In this document: piece after piece, positions 1-8,782 of the stretch
Layout: each line of letters opens with the position of its first letter
Numbering within the stretch: position 1 is the stretch's first letter
DNA from: Streptomyces sp. WMMC500
GTDB lineage: Bacteria > Actinomycetota > Actinomycetes > Streptomycetales > Streptomycetaceae
DNA length: 64,000 nt
Assembly (NCBI RefSeq): GCF_027497195.1
Contig: NZ_CP114905.1
Coordinates: 2,342,001 to 2,406,000 of the forward strand
Direction: 5' to 3'
Notes under the pieces: model-generated
Seen by the model: only the letters and a program-made list of their open reading frames with translations
The model's database searches: none
What the model was told of the DNA's origin: nothing
Program-made: the position numbers and the translations under genes

Positions 1-128
1 ACTGGACCGGATCCGGGCTTCGTTCCGCGGACGAGGCGATGGTACGGATCACGAGCGCGGACTACCACGCGAAGTACCTGTCGTACTTCTACAAGATCCG
101 CGACACCTGCAAGGCCCGTACGCCCTGA
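1..128 (+). CDS. C-terminal fragment of an unidentified protein
   Basis: The window opens inside a reading frame (codons in phase with position 3) that ends at a TGA at 126-128. About 41 residues are visible. They are polar, with a Tyr-rich stretch (KYLSYFYKIRD) and a final Cys a few residues from the end. Third positions are strongly G/C, so the frame looks coding. I do not recognise the family from this fragment. The stop is about 60 bp from the stop of the convergent PucR gene. Confidence 0.6.
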   Translation, partial: WTGSGLRSADEAMVRITSADYHAKYLSYFYKIRDTCKARTP

Positions 129-187
129 GCGGCCCGCGGGGGCGCGCGCTGCGTCCTGACGGCTGCTCTGACGGCTGCTCTGATCGG

Positions 188-1963
188 CTACGCCTTGAGG
201 GCCAGCCACAGCTCCATCCGCGTGTCCGGGTCGTCCAGCGAGCGCCCGAGGATCTCCTCGACCCGCCGCATCCGGTAGCGCAGCGTGTGCCGGTGCACCC
301 CGAGGTCGGCCGCCGCCGCGTCCCACTGGCCGTGCCGCGACAGCCACGCGCGCAGCGAGGCGACGAGGTCGCCGCGGCCCCGCTCGTCGTGCTCGCGCAG
401 CGCCCGCAGCGTGCCGTCCGCGAACGCCTGCACCGCGTCGTCCGCCAGCAGGTCCACCACCGAGCCCGCCGTGACGTCCTCGTGCTCCACCAGCACCCGC
501 CCGCGCCGCCGCGCCACCGACAGCGCCTGCTCGGCCTGCTTGTACGCCACCGTCACCACCGCGGGACCGGCCGGCGCCGACACCCCGGCGACCAGCGGCA
601 GCGTCCCCTGCCCCGCGCCCGACCCGCGGGCCTGCCCCACGGCGCCCGGGTGCGCGGCCTCCACGCGCGCGGCGTGCTGCGCCGCCGCCTCGGCGACCGC
701 GCCGCCGTCCGCGGCCAGGACGACCAGCCGCCCGGCGTCCGGCACCGCGAGGAACGCCTCGCCGGATCCGGCCGCGGCGGCGTCCAGCGCGTCGGCCAGC
801 TCCGCCAGCGCCTCCGGCAGCGGCTCCGGGTCGCCCTCCCCCACCGGCGCCACCGGCGCGGCTGCCTCGGCGACGAGGAGGCGCACGGGTGCGTCCAGCA
901 GCCCTCCGTACAGCGGTCCGGCGACGGATCGCGCGTGGTCGGGCTGGCCGGCGAGCAGCAGCCGCAGCACGGCGGTGCCGAGCCGCTGCTCGGCTGCCGA
1001 GAACGCGCTGGAACGTTCGGTGACGAGGGTGAGGAGGGAGACGGCGGCGTGGACGGCGTAGCGCTCGGCCGGGGCGAGCTTGCCGCCGGTCCCGACGGCG
1101 AGCACGCCGCAGCAGCGGCGGCCGGAGCCGAGGGACTGCAGCTCGACGCGGTCCTCGTCGGTCTCGGCGGCGGGCCGGTCCGCGGGAGGACGGACGGCGG
1201 AAGCACCCGACGCGGCCGGCGCCCCGTTCCGCGGGCCCCCGCCGGCGCCCGCGCCCCCCGCCCCGGCGCCCCCGGCGCCGTCCACGTCCGCCGAGTCCCC
1301 GGCGTCCGCCACGTCCGCCGCCCGTACGCCCGCCACCACCGCGCTCGCCGGCGCCTGCCGCCGCCGCAGCCGCGCCACGTCGCCCCTCAGCGCCTCGGCC
1401 CGCGCTGCCGCCCGCGCCGGGGACACCGCGAGCACCTCCCCCGCCGGGTCGTACAGCGCCGCCCACCCGCGCACGTGGGCCGCGAGCCGGCTGACGACGG
1501 TCGCCGGGCCGTCCGCGCCCAGCGCCGCGCGGGTCAGGTCCCGCTGCGCCTCGAAGCCGCGGGTCAGCGCCCGGTACTGGTCGGCGGCGATGGCCGCCGA
1601 GACCACCTTGGAGATGGCGATGAACGGCGTCGTCCGCGGCACCTCCAGCAGCGGCACCCGCGCCTCCCGGGCGGCGGCGAGCAGCGCCTCGGGTACGGCG
1701 TCGAAGTTCACGCCGACCCCGAAGCCGACCCCGACCACGCCGGCGTCCGCGAGGCGCCGCATGTAGCGGCGCGCGGCGTCGGCGTCCTCGACGTCGAGCT
1801 TGAGCGCGGTGGTCAGGATCAGCTCGCCGCCTTCGAGGTACGGCACGGGGTCGATCAACTCGCTGGTCTGCGCCCAGCGCACGGCCACGCCCAACTCGTC
1901 GGCACCGGTGAGGACGGAGAGCTTGAGGGTCGGATGGCGGACGAGCGAGGCGAGCGTGGGCAT
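188..1963 (-). CDS. PucR-family transcriptional regulator
   Basis: A 591-residue PucR/CdaR-type regulator. The N-terminal ~125 residues match the PucR sensing domain (SLVRHPTLKLSVLTG, EGGELILTTAL, VPLLEVPRTTPF). A middle GGDEF-like region follows. The last ~60 residues are the C-terminal helix-turn-helix typical of the family (AAADLGVHRHTLRYRMRRVEEILG). An Ala/Gly-rich insertion lies near residues 215-265. The ATG at 1963 has AAGGTG just upstream. Family members control purine, amino-acid or GABA-related catabolism. With gabT and a polyamine cluster nearby, control of nitrogen catabolism is a reasonable inference, but the ligand is unknown. The gene is downstream of the TraD-like ATPase gene, with 269 bp between them. 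Confidence 0.9.
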   Translation of the reverse strand: MPTLASLVRHPTLKLSVLTGADELGVAVRWAQTSELIDPVPYLEGGELILTTALKLDVEDADAARRYMRRLADAGVVGVGFGVGVNFDAVPEALLAAAREARVPLLEVPRTTPFIAISKVVSAAIAADQYRALTRGFEAQRDLTRAALGADGPATVVSRLAAHVRGWAALYDPAGEVLAVSPARAAARAEALRGDVARLRRRQAPASAVVAGVRAADVADAGDSADVDGAGGAGAGGAGAGGGPRNGAPAASGASAVRPPADRPAAETDEDRVELQSLGSGRRCCGVLAVGTGGKLAPAERYAVHAAVSLLTLVTERSSAFSAAEQRLGTAVLRLLLAGQPDHARSVAGPLYGGLLDAPVRLLVAEAAAPVAPVGEGDPEPLPEALAELADALDAAAAGSGEAFLAVPDAGRLVVLAADGGAVAEAAAQHAARVEAAHPGAVGQARGSGAGQGTLPLVAGVSAPAGPAVVTVAYKQAEQALSVARRRGRVLVEHEDVTAGSVVDLLADDAVQAFADGTLRALREHDERGRGDLVASLRAWLSRHGQWDAAAADLGVHRHTLRYRMRRVEEILGRSLDDPDTRMELWLALKA

Positions 1964-2047
1964 GGCACCTTCTGGCTGCTGCAGCGGCCGGGGCCGCCGG
2001 GCTGTTCGTGACTGTCTGCGCGACCGCCTCGGCCGGGCCGGTCCCGT

Positions 2048-2072
2048 GCGTACGTTCCTTGCGTTCGTACGC
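2048..2072. promoter_or_regulatory. Inverted repeat upstream of the PucR gene
   Basis: GCGTACG at 2048-2054 and CGTACGC at 2066-2072 form a perfect 7-bp inverted repeat with an 11-bp spacer, 85-109 bp upstream of the PucR start. The spacing of half-sites suits a dimeric regulator. It may be an autoregulatory operator, but nothing here proves which protein binds. Confidence 0.3.
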
Positions 2073-2232
2073 GACCGACCCTGACCGCCCCCGTCCGGCC
2101 CCGGCCGGGTGACTCTCCCTCCGGGGCCTGACGATCCACACCGCCCTCCGACCGACGCGGAGGCCTTCGACCGCTTTCAGACTGCCGCTCTGTCTTACGC
2201 CGCTCCGTATGAACGACTGTGGCTATTGTGCC

Positions 2233-4434
2233 TCAGTGGTGCAAGTCGACGAGCACCGGAGGCGTCCGCTCACCTTCCACGGTCGTCACGGAGAGCACCG
2301 CGTGCCCGGGCGGCAGCGTGTTCGCCAGCTCCGAGGCCGACCATCGCTCCCGCTCCACGGTGCGCACCGTCACCGAGCGGCTCATGGCTTTCGTACCCGT
2401 GAACACCTGCCGTACCCACCTCAGCAGCCGCCGGATCAGCCCGCCGGACACGTCCGGCACGTGCGTGACGTCCTCCGCCTCGACCCACTCCGCGCCCCAG
2501 GCTTCCGCGAAGTGCCGCCCGTCCCAGGTGCTGACGCCGGTCAGCGCCATCCGGCAGCCGACCGCGGCCAGCAGCGGCCCGCGCACCGGCTCCGCCACGT
2601 CGTCGAGCCCGCGCAGCCCGAGTACCACCCCGGCGTGCGCGGCCCGCAGCCGACCGAGGGCCCGCACGGACTCGGGGCTCGCGGTGCGCGCGGCGTCGTC
2701 GAGGACGAGCGCGGCGAAGCGGGAGCGGTCGGAGCGGGCCGGGGCGGTGGCGGTGAACTGCGCGAGCAGCAGCCTGGCCAGCACGCGGGACGCCTCGGCG
2801 TGTGTACGCTCCGGCAGCACGATCCGCACCCGCATGGGGTGCTCGATCGCCCGCATGGAGAACTGGCGCCCGCGACCGCGGGGGTCGAAGAACCGGGCGA
2901 AGACGGGGCGGTCCAGCACGGCGAGCCGGTCGGCGAGGAGGGCGCCGATGTCGCCGGGGCGGGAGAGCTGGCGCTCGCGGGCGTCGAGCTCGCGGAGGGC
3001 GGCGACGGCACCGTGGGCGGCGACGGCGTCGGCGCCGTCGAGCGCCCCCTGGGCCACGGCGGCGCAGTCGCGCCGCAGGGCGGCGAGGGCGGTGCGGTCG
3101 CCGTCGAGGAGGCCGCGCAGCTCCGCGATGCCGGGAAAGAAGCCGTACGCCGACTGGTAGGCGCCGATGAGCTGGCCGAGGGCGGTGACGGCCGGCCGGC
3201 CGTGCGCCCAGTCGGCCTGGTCGCCGCCGAGCAGGGCCTCGGCGAGCAGGGCGGCGGCCTCGTCGGGGTCGGCGGTGCCGCCGTAGAGGTCGAGGTCGTG
3301 CTGGGAGGAGGGATCGGCGATGCGGATGACGACGTCGTACGCGTCGTCGCCGCCGAGCGGCGCGTCGGGGGCCCCGACGACGACGACGGCGGCCTGCCCG
3401 GTGAGGGCCTGCAGACAGAGCAGCTCCGCGACGGGACCGGTGACGCGGTCGCCGACCACGTTGCCGGCGGGGCCGACGGCGAGTAACCCGGTGCCGAGGA
3501 CGCCGGCTTCGAGGGCGATGCCGCCGCCGCGGTAGGCGTGGGGGTTGCGCTTGTCGTCGGGGGCGGCGCCGATACGGACCTGGCCGGTGACGAGGTCGTG
3601 CCGGTGCGCACGCGAGCCGATGTCCCGCAGCCCGGAGGGGTGCGGGCAGGCGGCGGGGCCGTCGCGCCGCACGGAACCGGCGAACGCGGTGAGCCGCTCG
3701 GGGCGGGCCCGTACGGACTCCCAGGCCCGCGCTATCCGCACCAGATCGACGTCGTTCATCCCCCCGCCCCGCGCGGCCCCACCCAGCACCTCCGCCTCAC
3801 CCACCAACCCGGCGGCCCGCAACTCGGGCCACGCCACGGGGTCTTCGGCCTCGGCGTCCCCCTGGTTCCGGTCGGGCTCCGGAGAGCTGAGGACCGGCTC
3901 CAGGAAACGGGTCCATACCTCGCGCCACCGCCCGATCCGGCCGAAGACATACGCAAGCAGCAGGATGAACAGGCCGTAGTAGACGTATCCCGCGACGACC
4001 ATCGGGCCGGATCCCCGCCAGGCGTCCAGGGTGATCCAGTCGAACGGCCACAGCCAGATGCCGATGACGCCGTTCCAGCACAGGGACCACACCAGCAATC
4101 CGCTGAGCAGCGCCAGGACGGCACCGCCGAGCAGTTGCCGGTCGGAGATCCGGTCGGCTTCGTCATCCGGCCGGGGCACGTGCCCGTAGCGCCATATCCC
4201 CGGCCTGGCCTTCGGCCGCGGCGTGCGCATCCACCGGACGAACGGGTTCTCCCACTCCTCGGCCCCGCCGCCCGTCCCGGCTCCGGAGTACGGCGCCACC
4301 CCCGGCGCCTCTCCCCGGGACTGCGGCGGTACCGCGGGGCCGATGGGCGGCTGCGGGGGGCGCACGGGACGACGGGGCCGGTCCCCGTGCTCCGGTCCCC
4401 GCTTCCGCGGCCCGAGTCGGCCGTCCTCGCCCAT
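2233..4434 (-). CDS. Membrane-anchored TraD/FtsK-like ATPase-fold protein
   Basis: About 733 residues. The frame is open further upstream, but the ATG at 4434 is preceded by GGAGGG at good spacing. Residues 1-95 are a basic, Pro-rich cytosolic segment. Two or three hydrophobic helices follow (near LLGGAVLALLSGLLVWSLCW and MVVAGYVYYGLFILLLAYVF). The large C-terminal part resembles the P-loop fold of conjugation-type coupling ATPases (TraD/TraG/FtsK): a strand-loop at GLLAVGPAGNVVGDRV, a Walker-B-like AALVLDDAAR, and a late MALTGVSTWDGRHFAEAWG stretch typical of VirD4/TraD. The Walker A loop lacks GKT/GKS, so nucleotide hydrolysis is doubtful. Codon 317 (3484-3486) is TTA, making translation dependent on the bldA tRNA. 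No relaxase or pilus genes are nearby. Streptomycetes carry such proteins as stand-alone conserved genes of unknown function. Confidence 0.65.
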   Translation of the reverse strand: MGEDGRLGPRKRGPEHGDRPRRPVRPPQPPIGPAVPPQSRGEAPGVAPYSGAGTGGGAEEWENPFVRWMRTPRPKARPGIWRYGHVPRPDDEADRISDRQLLGGAVLALLSGLLVWSLCWNGVIGIWLWPFDWITLDAWRGSGPMVVAGYVYYGLFILLLAYVFGRIGRWREVWTRFLEPVLSSPEPDRNQGDAEAEDPVAWPELRAAGLVGEAEVLGGAARGGGMNDVDLVRIARAWESVRARPERLTAFAGSVRRDGPAACPHPSGLRDIGSRAHRHDLVTGQVRIGAAPDDKRNPHAYRGGGIALEAGVLGTGLLAVGPAGNVVGDRVTGPVAELLCLQALTGQAAVVVVGAPDAPLGGDDAYDVVIRIADPSSQHDLDLYGGTADPDEAAALLAEALLGGDQADWAHGRPAVTALGQLIGAYQSAYGFFPGIAELRGLLDGDRTALAALRRDCAAVAQGALDGADAVAAHGAVAALRELDARERQLSRPGDIGALLADRLAVLDRPVFARFFDPRGRGRQFSMRAIEHPMRVRIVLPERTHAEASRVLARLLLAQFTATAPARSDRSRFAALVLDDAARTASPESVRALGRLRAAHAGVVLGLRGLDDVAEPVRGPLLAAVGCRMALTGVSTWDGRHFAEAWGAEWVEAEDVTHVPDVSGGLIRRLLRWVRQVFTGTKAMSRSVTVRTVERERWSASELANTLPPGHAVLSVTTVEGERTPPVLVDLHH

Positions 4435-4618
4435 GTTCCGCTCTTTCCCTCCGCCGGCCCGACCCCGGGTCCGGCCCCGACCTTGCGTCTCTGCGCCCGA
4501 GCCCCCACCCACCGGCAACTCGGCGCCATCCCGCCCAACTTAGCGCGTGCCGCCCACCGACCCGGTGCCCGTCCTGGGCAGGCGTCAACCGCTCCCGTAC
4601 CCTCACCGTGCACCCCGG

Positions 4619-4645
4619 AGTCACACATCCATGCCCCGCGTCGTC
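4619..4645 (+). promoter_or_regulatory. Candidate ECF41-type promoter
   Basis: AGTCACA at 4619-4625 is followed, after exactly 16 nt, by CGTC at 4642-4645. From memory, the ECF41 promoter motif is TGTCACA-n16-CGTC, so this differs at one base. It lies about 73 bp upstream of the ECF41 start codon, which suggests autoregulation. Recognition is by eye. Confidence 0.55.
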
Positions 4646-4718
4646 CTGAGGGCATGAGAGACACCGCCCGCCGGGCATCCCGCCCGTCGACCGCCCAGGC
4701 CACTTCCCGAGGGAGACG

Positions 4719-5618
4719 ATGAGCGTGCCGCACGAGGACGAGCTCGCCCGCGCCTTCGAGGACGAGCGCCCCCGCCTCCTGCGGGTCGCGTACTCCACCA
4801 CCGGCTCCCTCGCCGAGGCCGAGGACTGCGTGCAGGAGTCCTGGCTGCGGCTGCGCCGCCTGCCCGATCCCGGGGCGATACGCGACCTGCGCGGCTGGCT
4901 CACCACCGTCGTCGGCCGGCAGGCGCTCGACGCGCTCGGCAGCGCCCGCTCCCGGCGGGAGCGGTACGTGGGCACCTGGCTGCCCGAGCCGCTGGTGGAG
5001 CCGGCCGGGGCCGAGGCGTCCGATCCGGCCGAGCGGGTGACGCTCGACGAGTCGGTGAGCATGGCCCTGCTCGTCATGCTCGACGAGCTGTCCCCCGCGC
5101 AGCGCACCGCCTTCCTCCTCCACGACGTCTTCGGCCTGCCCTTCGACCAGGTCGCCGAGGTCGTCGGCCGCACCCCGGCCGCCGTGCGCCAACTGGCCTC
5201 CCGGGCGCGGCGGCACATCGAGCAGAGCCGCCCGCACACGCCCGCCCCGCGGGCGGAGCAGTGGCGGCTGGTGCACGCGTTCGCCGCCGCCTGCCGGGAG
5301 GGGGACCTGGAAGCGCTGGTGCGGCTGCTCGATCCTGAGGTGACGTGGCGCGGCGACGGCGGCGGGCTGGTCGCGTCGCTGCCGGGAGTGGTGCGGGGTG
5401 CGCGGGACGTGGCGCGCGGGCTGATCGCGCTGGGGCCGCTGCCCGCCGGCACCTCGCACGTGGTCACCGTCAACGGCGCCGCCGGGCTGGTGTTCTACGA
5501 GCCGGAGGGGATGGTGTCGGTGGCGTCGTTCACCGTGGACGGCGGGCGGATCACGGCCATCGACGTGCAGCGCAACCCGGAGAAGCTGACGTCGGTCCGC
5601 TTCCGGCAGACGCCGTAG
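4719..5618 (+). CDS. ECF41-family RNA polymerase sigma factor with fused SnoaL-like domain
   Basis: 299 residues. Sigma region 2 (about 8-75: RPRLLRVAYSTTGSLAEAEDCVQESWLRL) and region 4 (about 115-170: LDELSPAQRTAFLLHDVFGLPFDQVAEVVG) are followed by a C-terminal SnoaL/NTF2-like domain from about 180. All three ECF41 hallmark motifs are present: WLPEP in the linker, DGGG in the extension and an NPEKL version of NPDKL near the end. In this group the extension both activates and inhibits the sigma factor, with no separate anti-sigma protein. ECF41 genes usually sit beside a carboxymuconolactone-decarboxylase, oxidoreductase or epimerase gene. None is adjacent here, so the regulon may be only itself plus distant genes. 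ATG at 4719 follows AGGGAGAC. Confidence 0.9.
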   Translation: MSVPHEDELARAFEDERPRLLRVAYSTTGSLAEAEDCVQESWLRLRRLPDPGAIRDLRGWLTTVVGRQALDALGSARSRRERYVGTWLPEPLVEPAGAEASDPAERVTLDESVSMALLVMLDELSPAQRTAFLLHDVFGLPFDQVAEVVGRTPAAVRQLASRARRHIEQSRPHTPAPRAEQWRLVHAFAAACREGDLEALVRLLDPEVTWRGDGGGLVASLPGVVRGARDVARGLIALGPLPAGTSHVVTVNGAAGLVFYEPEGMVSVASFTVDGGRITAIDVQRNPEKLTSVRFRQTP

Positions 5619-5857
5619 CGGACGCCGCAGGAGGCGTGAGCCGCACGCGGCGTCAGCCGCATGAGGCGCCCGGTCCGTGCTACGTACGCCGCCCCGCGCC
5701 GCCGTACGCCCCCGCGTTTCCCCAGCTCACCGGCCCTCTGTCCAACCTGGACAAAGCGACACGGCACACCGCTCCCCCGCGTAGCATGCCCCCACCCTGT
5801 GCCCGGCCCTAGCCTGCGAGGGAGAGCATCGTCGTCCGGACCCGGAGGAGATCCCCC

Positions 5858-7216
5858 ATGACCAGCGCTTCCGCCACCGCAGGCGCCGCGCTCCCCCAGG
5901 AGCGGCGGCTTGTCACCCCGATTCCGGGGCCGAAGTCCCAGGAGCTGATGGCGCGCAAGCACGGCGCCGTGGCGCAGGGCGTGGGCACGGTGATGCCCGT
6001 CTTCGCCGCCCGCGCCGCCGGCGGCGTCGTCGAGGACGTCGACGGCAACCGGCTCATCGACTTCGGCGCCGGTATCGCCGTCACGTCCGTCGGCAACAGC
6101 GCCGAGGCCGTCGTCCGCCGGGCGTCCGCCCAGCTCGCCGACTTCACGCACACGTGCATGATGGTCACCCCGTACGAGGGCTACGTGGAGGTCTGCGAGC
6201 AGCTCGCCGAGCTGACCCCCGGCGACCACGCCAAGAAGTCCGCGCTCTTCAACTCCGGGGCCGAGGCGGTGGAGAACGCGGTCAAGGTCGCCCGTTCGTA
6301 CACCGGCCGCCAGGCCGTCGTCGTCTTCGACCACGGCTACCACGGGCGGACGAACCTCACGATGGCGCTCACCGCCAAGGACATGCCGTACAAGCACGGC
6401 TTCGGCCCCTTCGCGCCGGAGATCTACCGCGTGCCCGTCGCGTACCCCTACCGCTGGCTGACCGGCCCCGAGAACTGCGCCGAGGAGGCCGCGGCCCAGG
6501 CCATCGACCTGATCGGCAAGCAGGTCGGGGCCTCGAACGTGGCGGCGATCGTCATCGAGCCGATCCTCGGCGAGGGCGGCTTCATCGTGCCGGCGGCCGG
6601 CTTCCTGCCGCGGATCGCCCAGTTCGCGAAGGACAACGGCATCGTCTTCGTCGCGGACGAGATCCAGTCCGGCTTCTGCCGTACGGGCCGCTGGTTCGCG
6701 TGCGAGGAGGAGGGCGTCGTCCCCGACCTCGTCACCACCGCCAAGGGCATCGCCGGCGGACTGCCGCTGGCGGCGGTCACCGGCCGGGCGGAGATCATGG
6801 ACGCCCCGCACGTCGGCGGCCTCGGCGGCACGTACGGCGGCAACCCGGTGGCGTGCGCCGCCGCGCTCGGCGCCATCGAGACGATGCGCGAGCTGGACCT
6901 GAACGCGAAGGCCCGGCGCATCGAGGAGATCATGAAGACCCGGCTGACGGCGCTCAAGGAGAAGCACGACGCCATCGGCGACGTGCGCGGGCGCGGTGCG
7001 ATGCTGGCCATCGAGCTGGTGAAGCCGGGGACGAAGGACCCGGACCCGCAGGCCACGGCGGCGCTGGCCAAGGCCTGCCACGCGGAGGGGCTGCTGGTGC
7101 TGACCACCGGGACGTACGGGAACGTGATGCGCTTCCTGCCGCCGCTGGTGATCGGCGAGGATCTGCTGGCGGAGGGGCTGGACATTCTGGAAGGGGCGCT
7201 CTCGCGGACCGTGTGA
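5858..7216 (+). CDS. gabT: 4-aminobutyrate aminotransferase
   Basis: 452 residues, class III PLP-dependent aminotransferase. It transfers the amino group of GABA to 2-oxoglutarate, giving succinate semialdehyde and glutamate. Motifs: FNSGAEAVENAVKVAR (cofactor phosphate binding), YHGRTNLTMALT, VADEIQSGFCRTGRWFACE (Asp contacting the pyridine N) and TTAKGIAGGLPL with the Schiff-base Lys. Length and motifs fit bacterial GabT closely. The ATG at 5858 follows GGAGGAGAT. The stop overlaps the GTG start of the PAP2 gene (GTGTGA), so the two are probably co-transcribed. It fits with the polyamine/GABA genes at 18-32 kb as the step after aminobutyraldehyde oxidation. Confidence 0.93.
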   Translation: MTSASATAGAALPQERRLVTPIPGPKSQELMARKHGAVAQGVGTVMPVFAARAAGGVVEDVDGNRLIDFGAGIAVTSVGNSAEAVVRRASAQLADFTHTCMMVTPYEGYVEVCEQLAELTPGDHAKKSALFNSGAEAVENAVKVARSYTGRQAVVVFDHGYHGRTNLTMALTAKDMPYKHGFGPFAPEIYRVPVAYPYRWLTGPENCAEEAAAQAIDLIGKQVGASNVAAIVIEPILGEGGFIVPAAGFLPRIAQFAKDNGIVFVADEIQSGFCRTGRWFACEEEGVVPDLVTTAKGIAGGLPLAAVTGRAEIMDAPHVGGLGGTYGGNPVACAAALGAIETMRELDLNAKARRIEEIMKTRLTALKEKHDAIGDVRGRGAMLAIELVKPGTKDPDPQATAALAKACHAEGLLVLTTGTYGNVMRFLPPLVIGEDLLAEGLDILEGALSRTV

Positions 7217-8145
7217 GGCAGGCGGTACGGGCACGGCGTACCGCGCGCCGGCCGGCGGCGCAGGCCGCGGAGCCGGCGCGGGGACGGAAGCCGGCGCCGG
7301 AACAGGGACCGGCGCCGGGACGGGAGCCGGCGCGGGGGCATGCGCCGCGGCGGTGGGCCGTCGCGGCGTGGGCCGTCCTCGGCTGCGCCGTGCTGTACGG
7401 GCTGCTCGCCTGGCAGGTCGCGGTGGCCGGGCCGGTGCGCGACCTGGACGAGCGCGCCGGCCCCGCGCTGGCGCGGCACGCCCCGCCCGGCGCGGAGCTG
7501 CTGGCCGACCTGGGCGGGGTGTGGGTGACGCTGCCGGTGCTGGCGGCGGCGATGCTGTACGCGGTGTGGCGTACGCCGGTACGCGCCGGGGCGGCGCCCG
7601 GCAGCGCGGCACGTACCGCGTCCGCCCCCGCGCGCCGTCACACCCCCCGCACCCCGCACCGCCTCCCGTACCGCCTGCTGGACCCCCTCGTGCGCCGCGT
7701 CCCCGCCGCCGTCCGGGTCCCGCTGGTCGCCGGCGCCGCCGCGTTCGCCGTGCTGCCCGCCGTCGTCCTGCCGCTGAAGTCCGCGCAGGCCCGGCCCGGT
7801 CCCCGAGGGCCACTCGCCGACGACTACGCCGGTTTCTTCCCCTCCGGCCACGCCACCACCGCCGCCGTCGCCTACGGCGCCGTCGTGCTGCTCCTGCTCC
7901 CGCTGCTCCGCTCCCGCGCCGCCCGGCGGCTGCTGGCCGCCGCGGCGGGAGCGGTGGTAGCGGGAGCGGGTGCGGGTCTGGTGTGGCGGGAGTACCACTG
8001 GCCGCTGGACGTGCTGGCCGGGTGGTGTGTGGCGGGGGCGCTGCTCGCCGGCTGCCGGTACGGGGCCGCCCGGCTCACGGCGTACGCCGCGGCCCGCGTC
8101 ATTCCGCACCGGCCGGACCGCCTCCCCCCGGCGGACCGCCCCTAG
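7213..8145 (+). CDS. PAP2-superfamily membrane phosphatase
   Basis: About 310 residues from a GTG that overlaps the gabT stop. The first ~50 residues are basic, Pro/Ala-rich and cytosolic. Several membrane segments follow. Active-site motifs of the PAP2/lipid phosphatase superfamily are visible: KSAQARP (a shortened motif 1), FPSGHATT (motif 2, with the catalytic-pocket His) and WREYHWPLDVLAGW (motif 3, nucleophile His and Asp). The likely substrate is a lipid phosphate or pyrophosphate at the outer face of the membrane; the exact one cannot be told. The 3' end overlaps the convergent gene by about 47 bp. Confidence 0.82.
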   Translation: MRQAVRARRTARRPAAQAAEPARGRKPAPEQGPAPGREPARGHAPRRWAVAAWAVLGCAVLYGLLAWQVAVAGPVRDLDERAGPALARHAPPGAELLADLGGVWVTLPVLAAAMLYAVWRTPVRAGAAPGSAARTASAPARRHTPRTPHRLPYRLLDPLVRRVPAAVRVPLVAGAAAFAVLPAVVLPLKSAQARPGPRGPLADDYAGFFPSGHATTAAVAYGAVVLLLLPLLRSRAARRLLAAAAGAVVAGAGAGLVWREYHWPLDVLAGWCVAGALLAGCRYGAARLTAYAAARVIPHRPDRLPPADRP

Positions 8146-8626
8146 CGTCCGGGCCCCCGGCGGCACCCGGGCCGTCCGCGAGCAGCGCCGCCGCCTCGTG
8201 CATCGCCAGTTCGAGCACCACCGGATCGGTCAGCCGCCCGCTGCCGTCCGGCGGTACGAGCCACCGCACCCCGCCGGTCGACCGGCCCGGGTAGGGCACC
8301 ACGACCCACGTTCCGTGCCCCGCGCTCCGCACCCCCGTGCCGACCCACCGCGCGGACGTCCCCGGCGGCACGAAGAACCCCAGCCGCGCGTCCGTCAGGT
8401 CCGCGAGCACCGGGCCGGGACGGTCGGTGATCCCGGCGACCACGTCGAGCGTCGGCCGCCCCAGCTCCCCCGGCAGGATGAGCACGTCCCACAGGCGGCC
8501 GGCCGGCAGCAGGGCCACCCCCAGCGGATTGCGCTCCCACTCCCAGCGGCAGGCCTCGGGGTCGGGCGCCGCCGCCACCAGCCACTCCACCGCGGATTTC
8601 GCCCCCGCTCCAGTCATCACGCTCAT
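8099..8626 (-). CDS. Conserved hypothetical actinobacterial protein
   Basis: About 175 residues from ATG 8626, which has GAGGGGAG about 9 nt upstream; an in-frame GTG at 8647 is an alternative. No signal peptide or membrane span. The body (EWERNPLGVALLPAGRLWDVLILP, DARLGFFVPPGTSARWVG, GVRWLVPPDGSGRLTDP) resembles small soluble streptomycete proteins distantly like bifunctional DNA primase/polymerase N-terminal domains, but I cannot assign it. The C-terminus is Gly/Pro-rich. It overlaps the convergent PAP2 gene. Confidence 0.6.
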   Translation of the reverse strand: MSVMTGAGAKSAVEWLVAAAPDPEACRWEWERNPLGVALLPAGRLWDVLILPGELGRPTLDVVAGITDRPGPVLADLTDARLGFFVPPGTSARWVGTGVRSAGHGTWVVVPYPGRSTGGVRWLVPPDGSGRLTDPVVLELAMHEAAALLADGPGAAGGPDARGGPPGGGGPAGAE

Positions 8627-8782
8627 TCCCTCGTTCTCCCCTCGCACCGGCCCCTGCTAGACCGGCTGTCAGCTTGGGGACAAGGCAGGGCCCCGGCTCT
8701 TATGCGGCTTCGGGGAATTCGCCGGGGTGGTGCGGGTCACAAACGGGCGGCGGGGGCGTACGCCGGAGGGCGCGGGAGCGCG

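Noticed and set aside
2233..4434. Part of an integrative conjugative element
   Set aside because: No integrase, relaxase, att site or tRNA is visible nearby, and the Walker A motif is degenerate.
5495..7813. Very long open frames opposite gabT and many other genes
   Set aside because: They are antisense shadows created by GC-rich third positions; their products are Arg/Pro/Ala-rich and lack family motifs.
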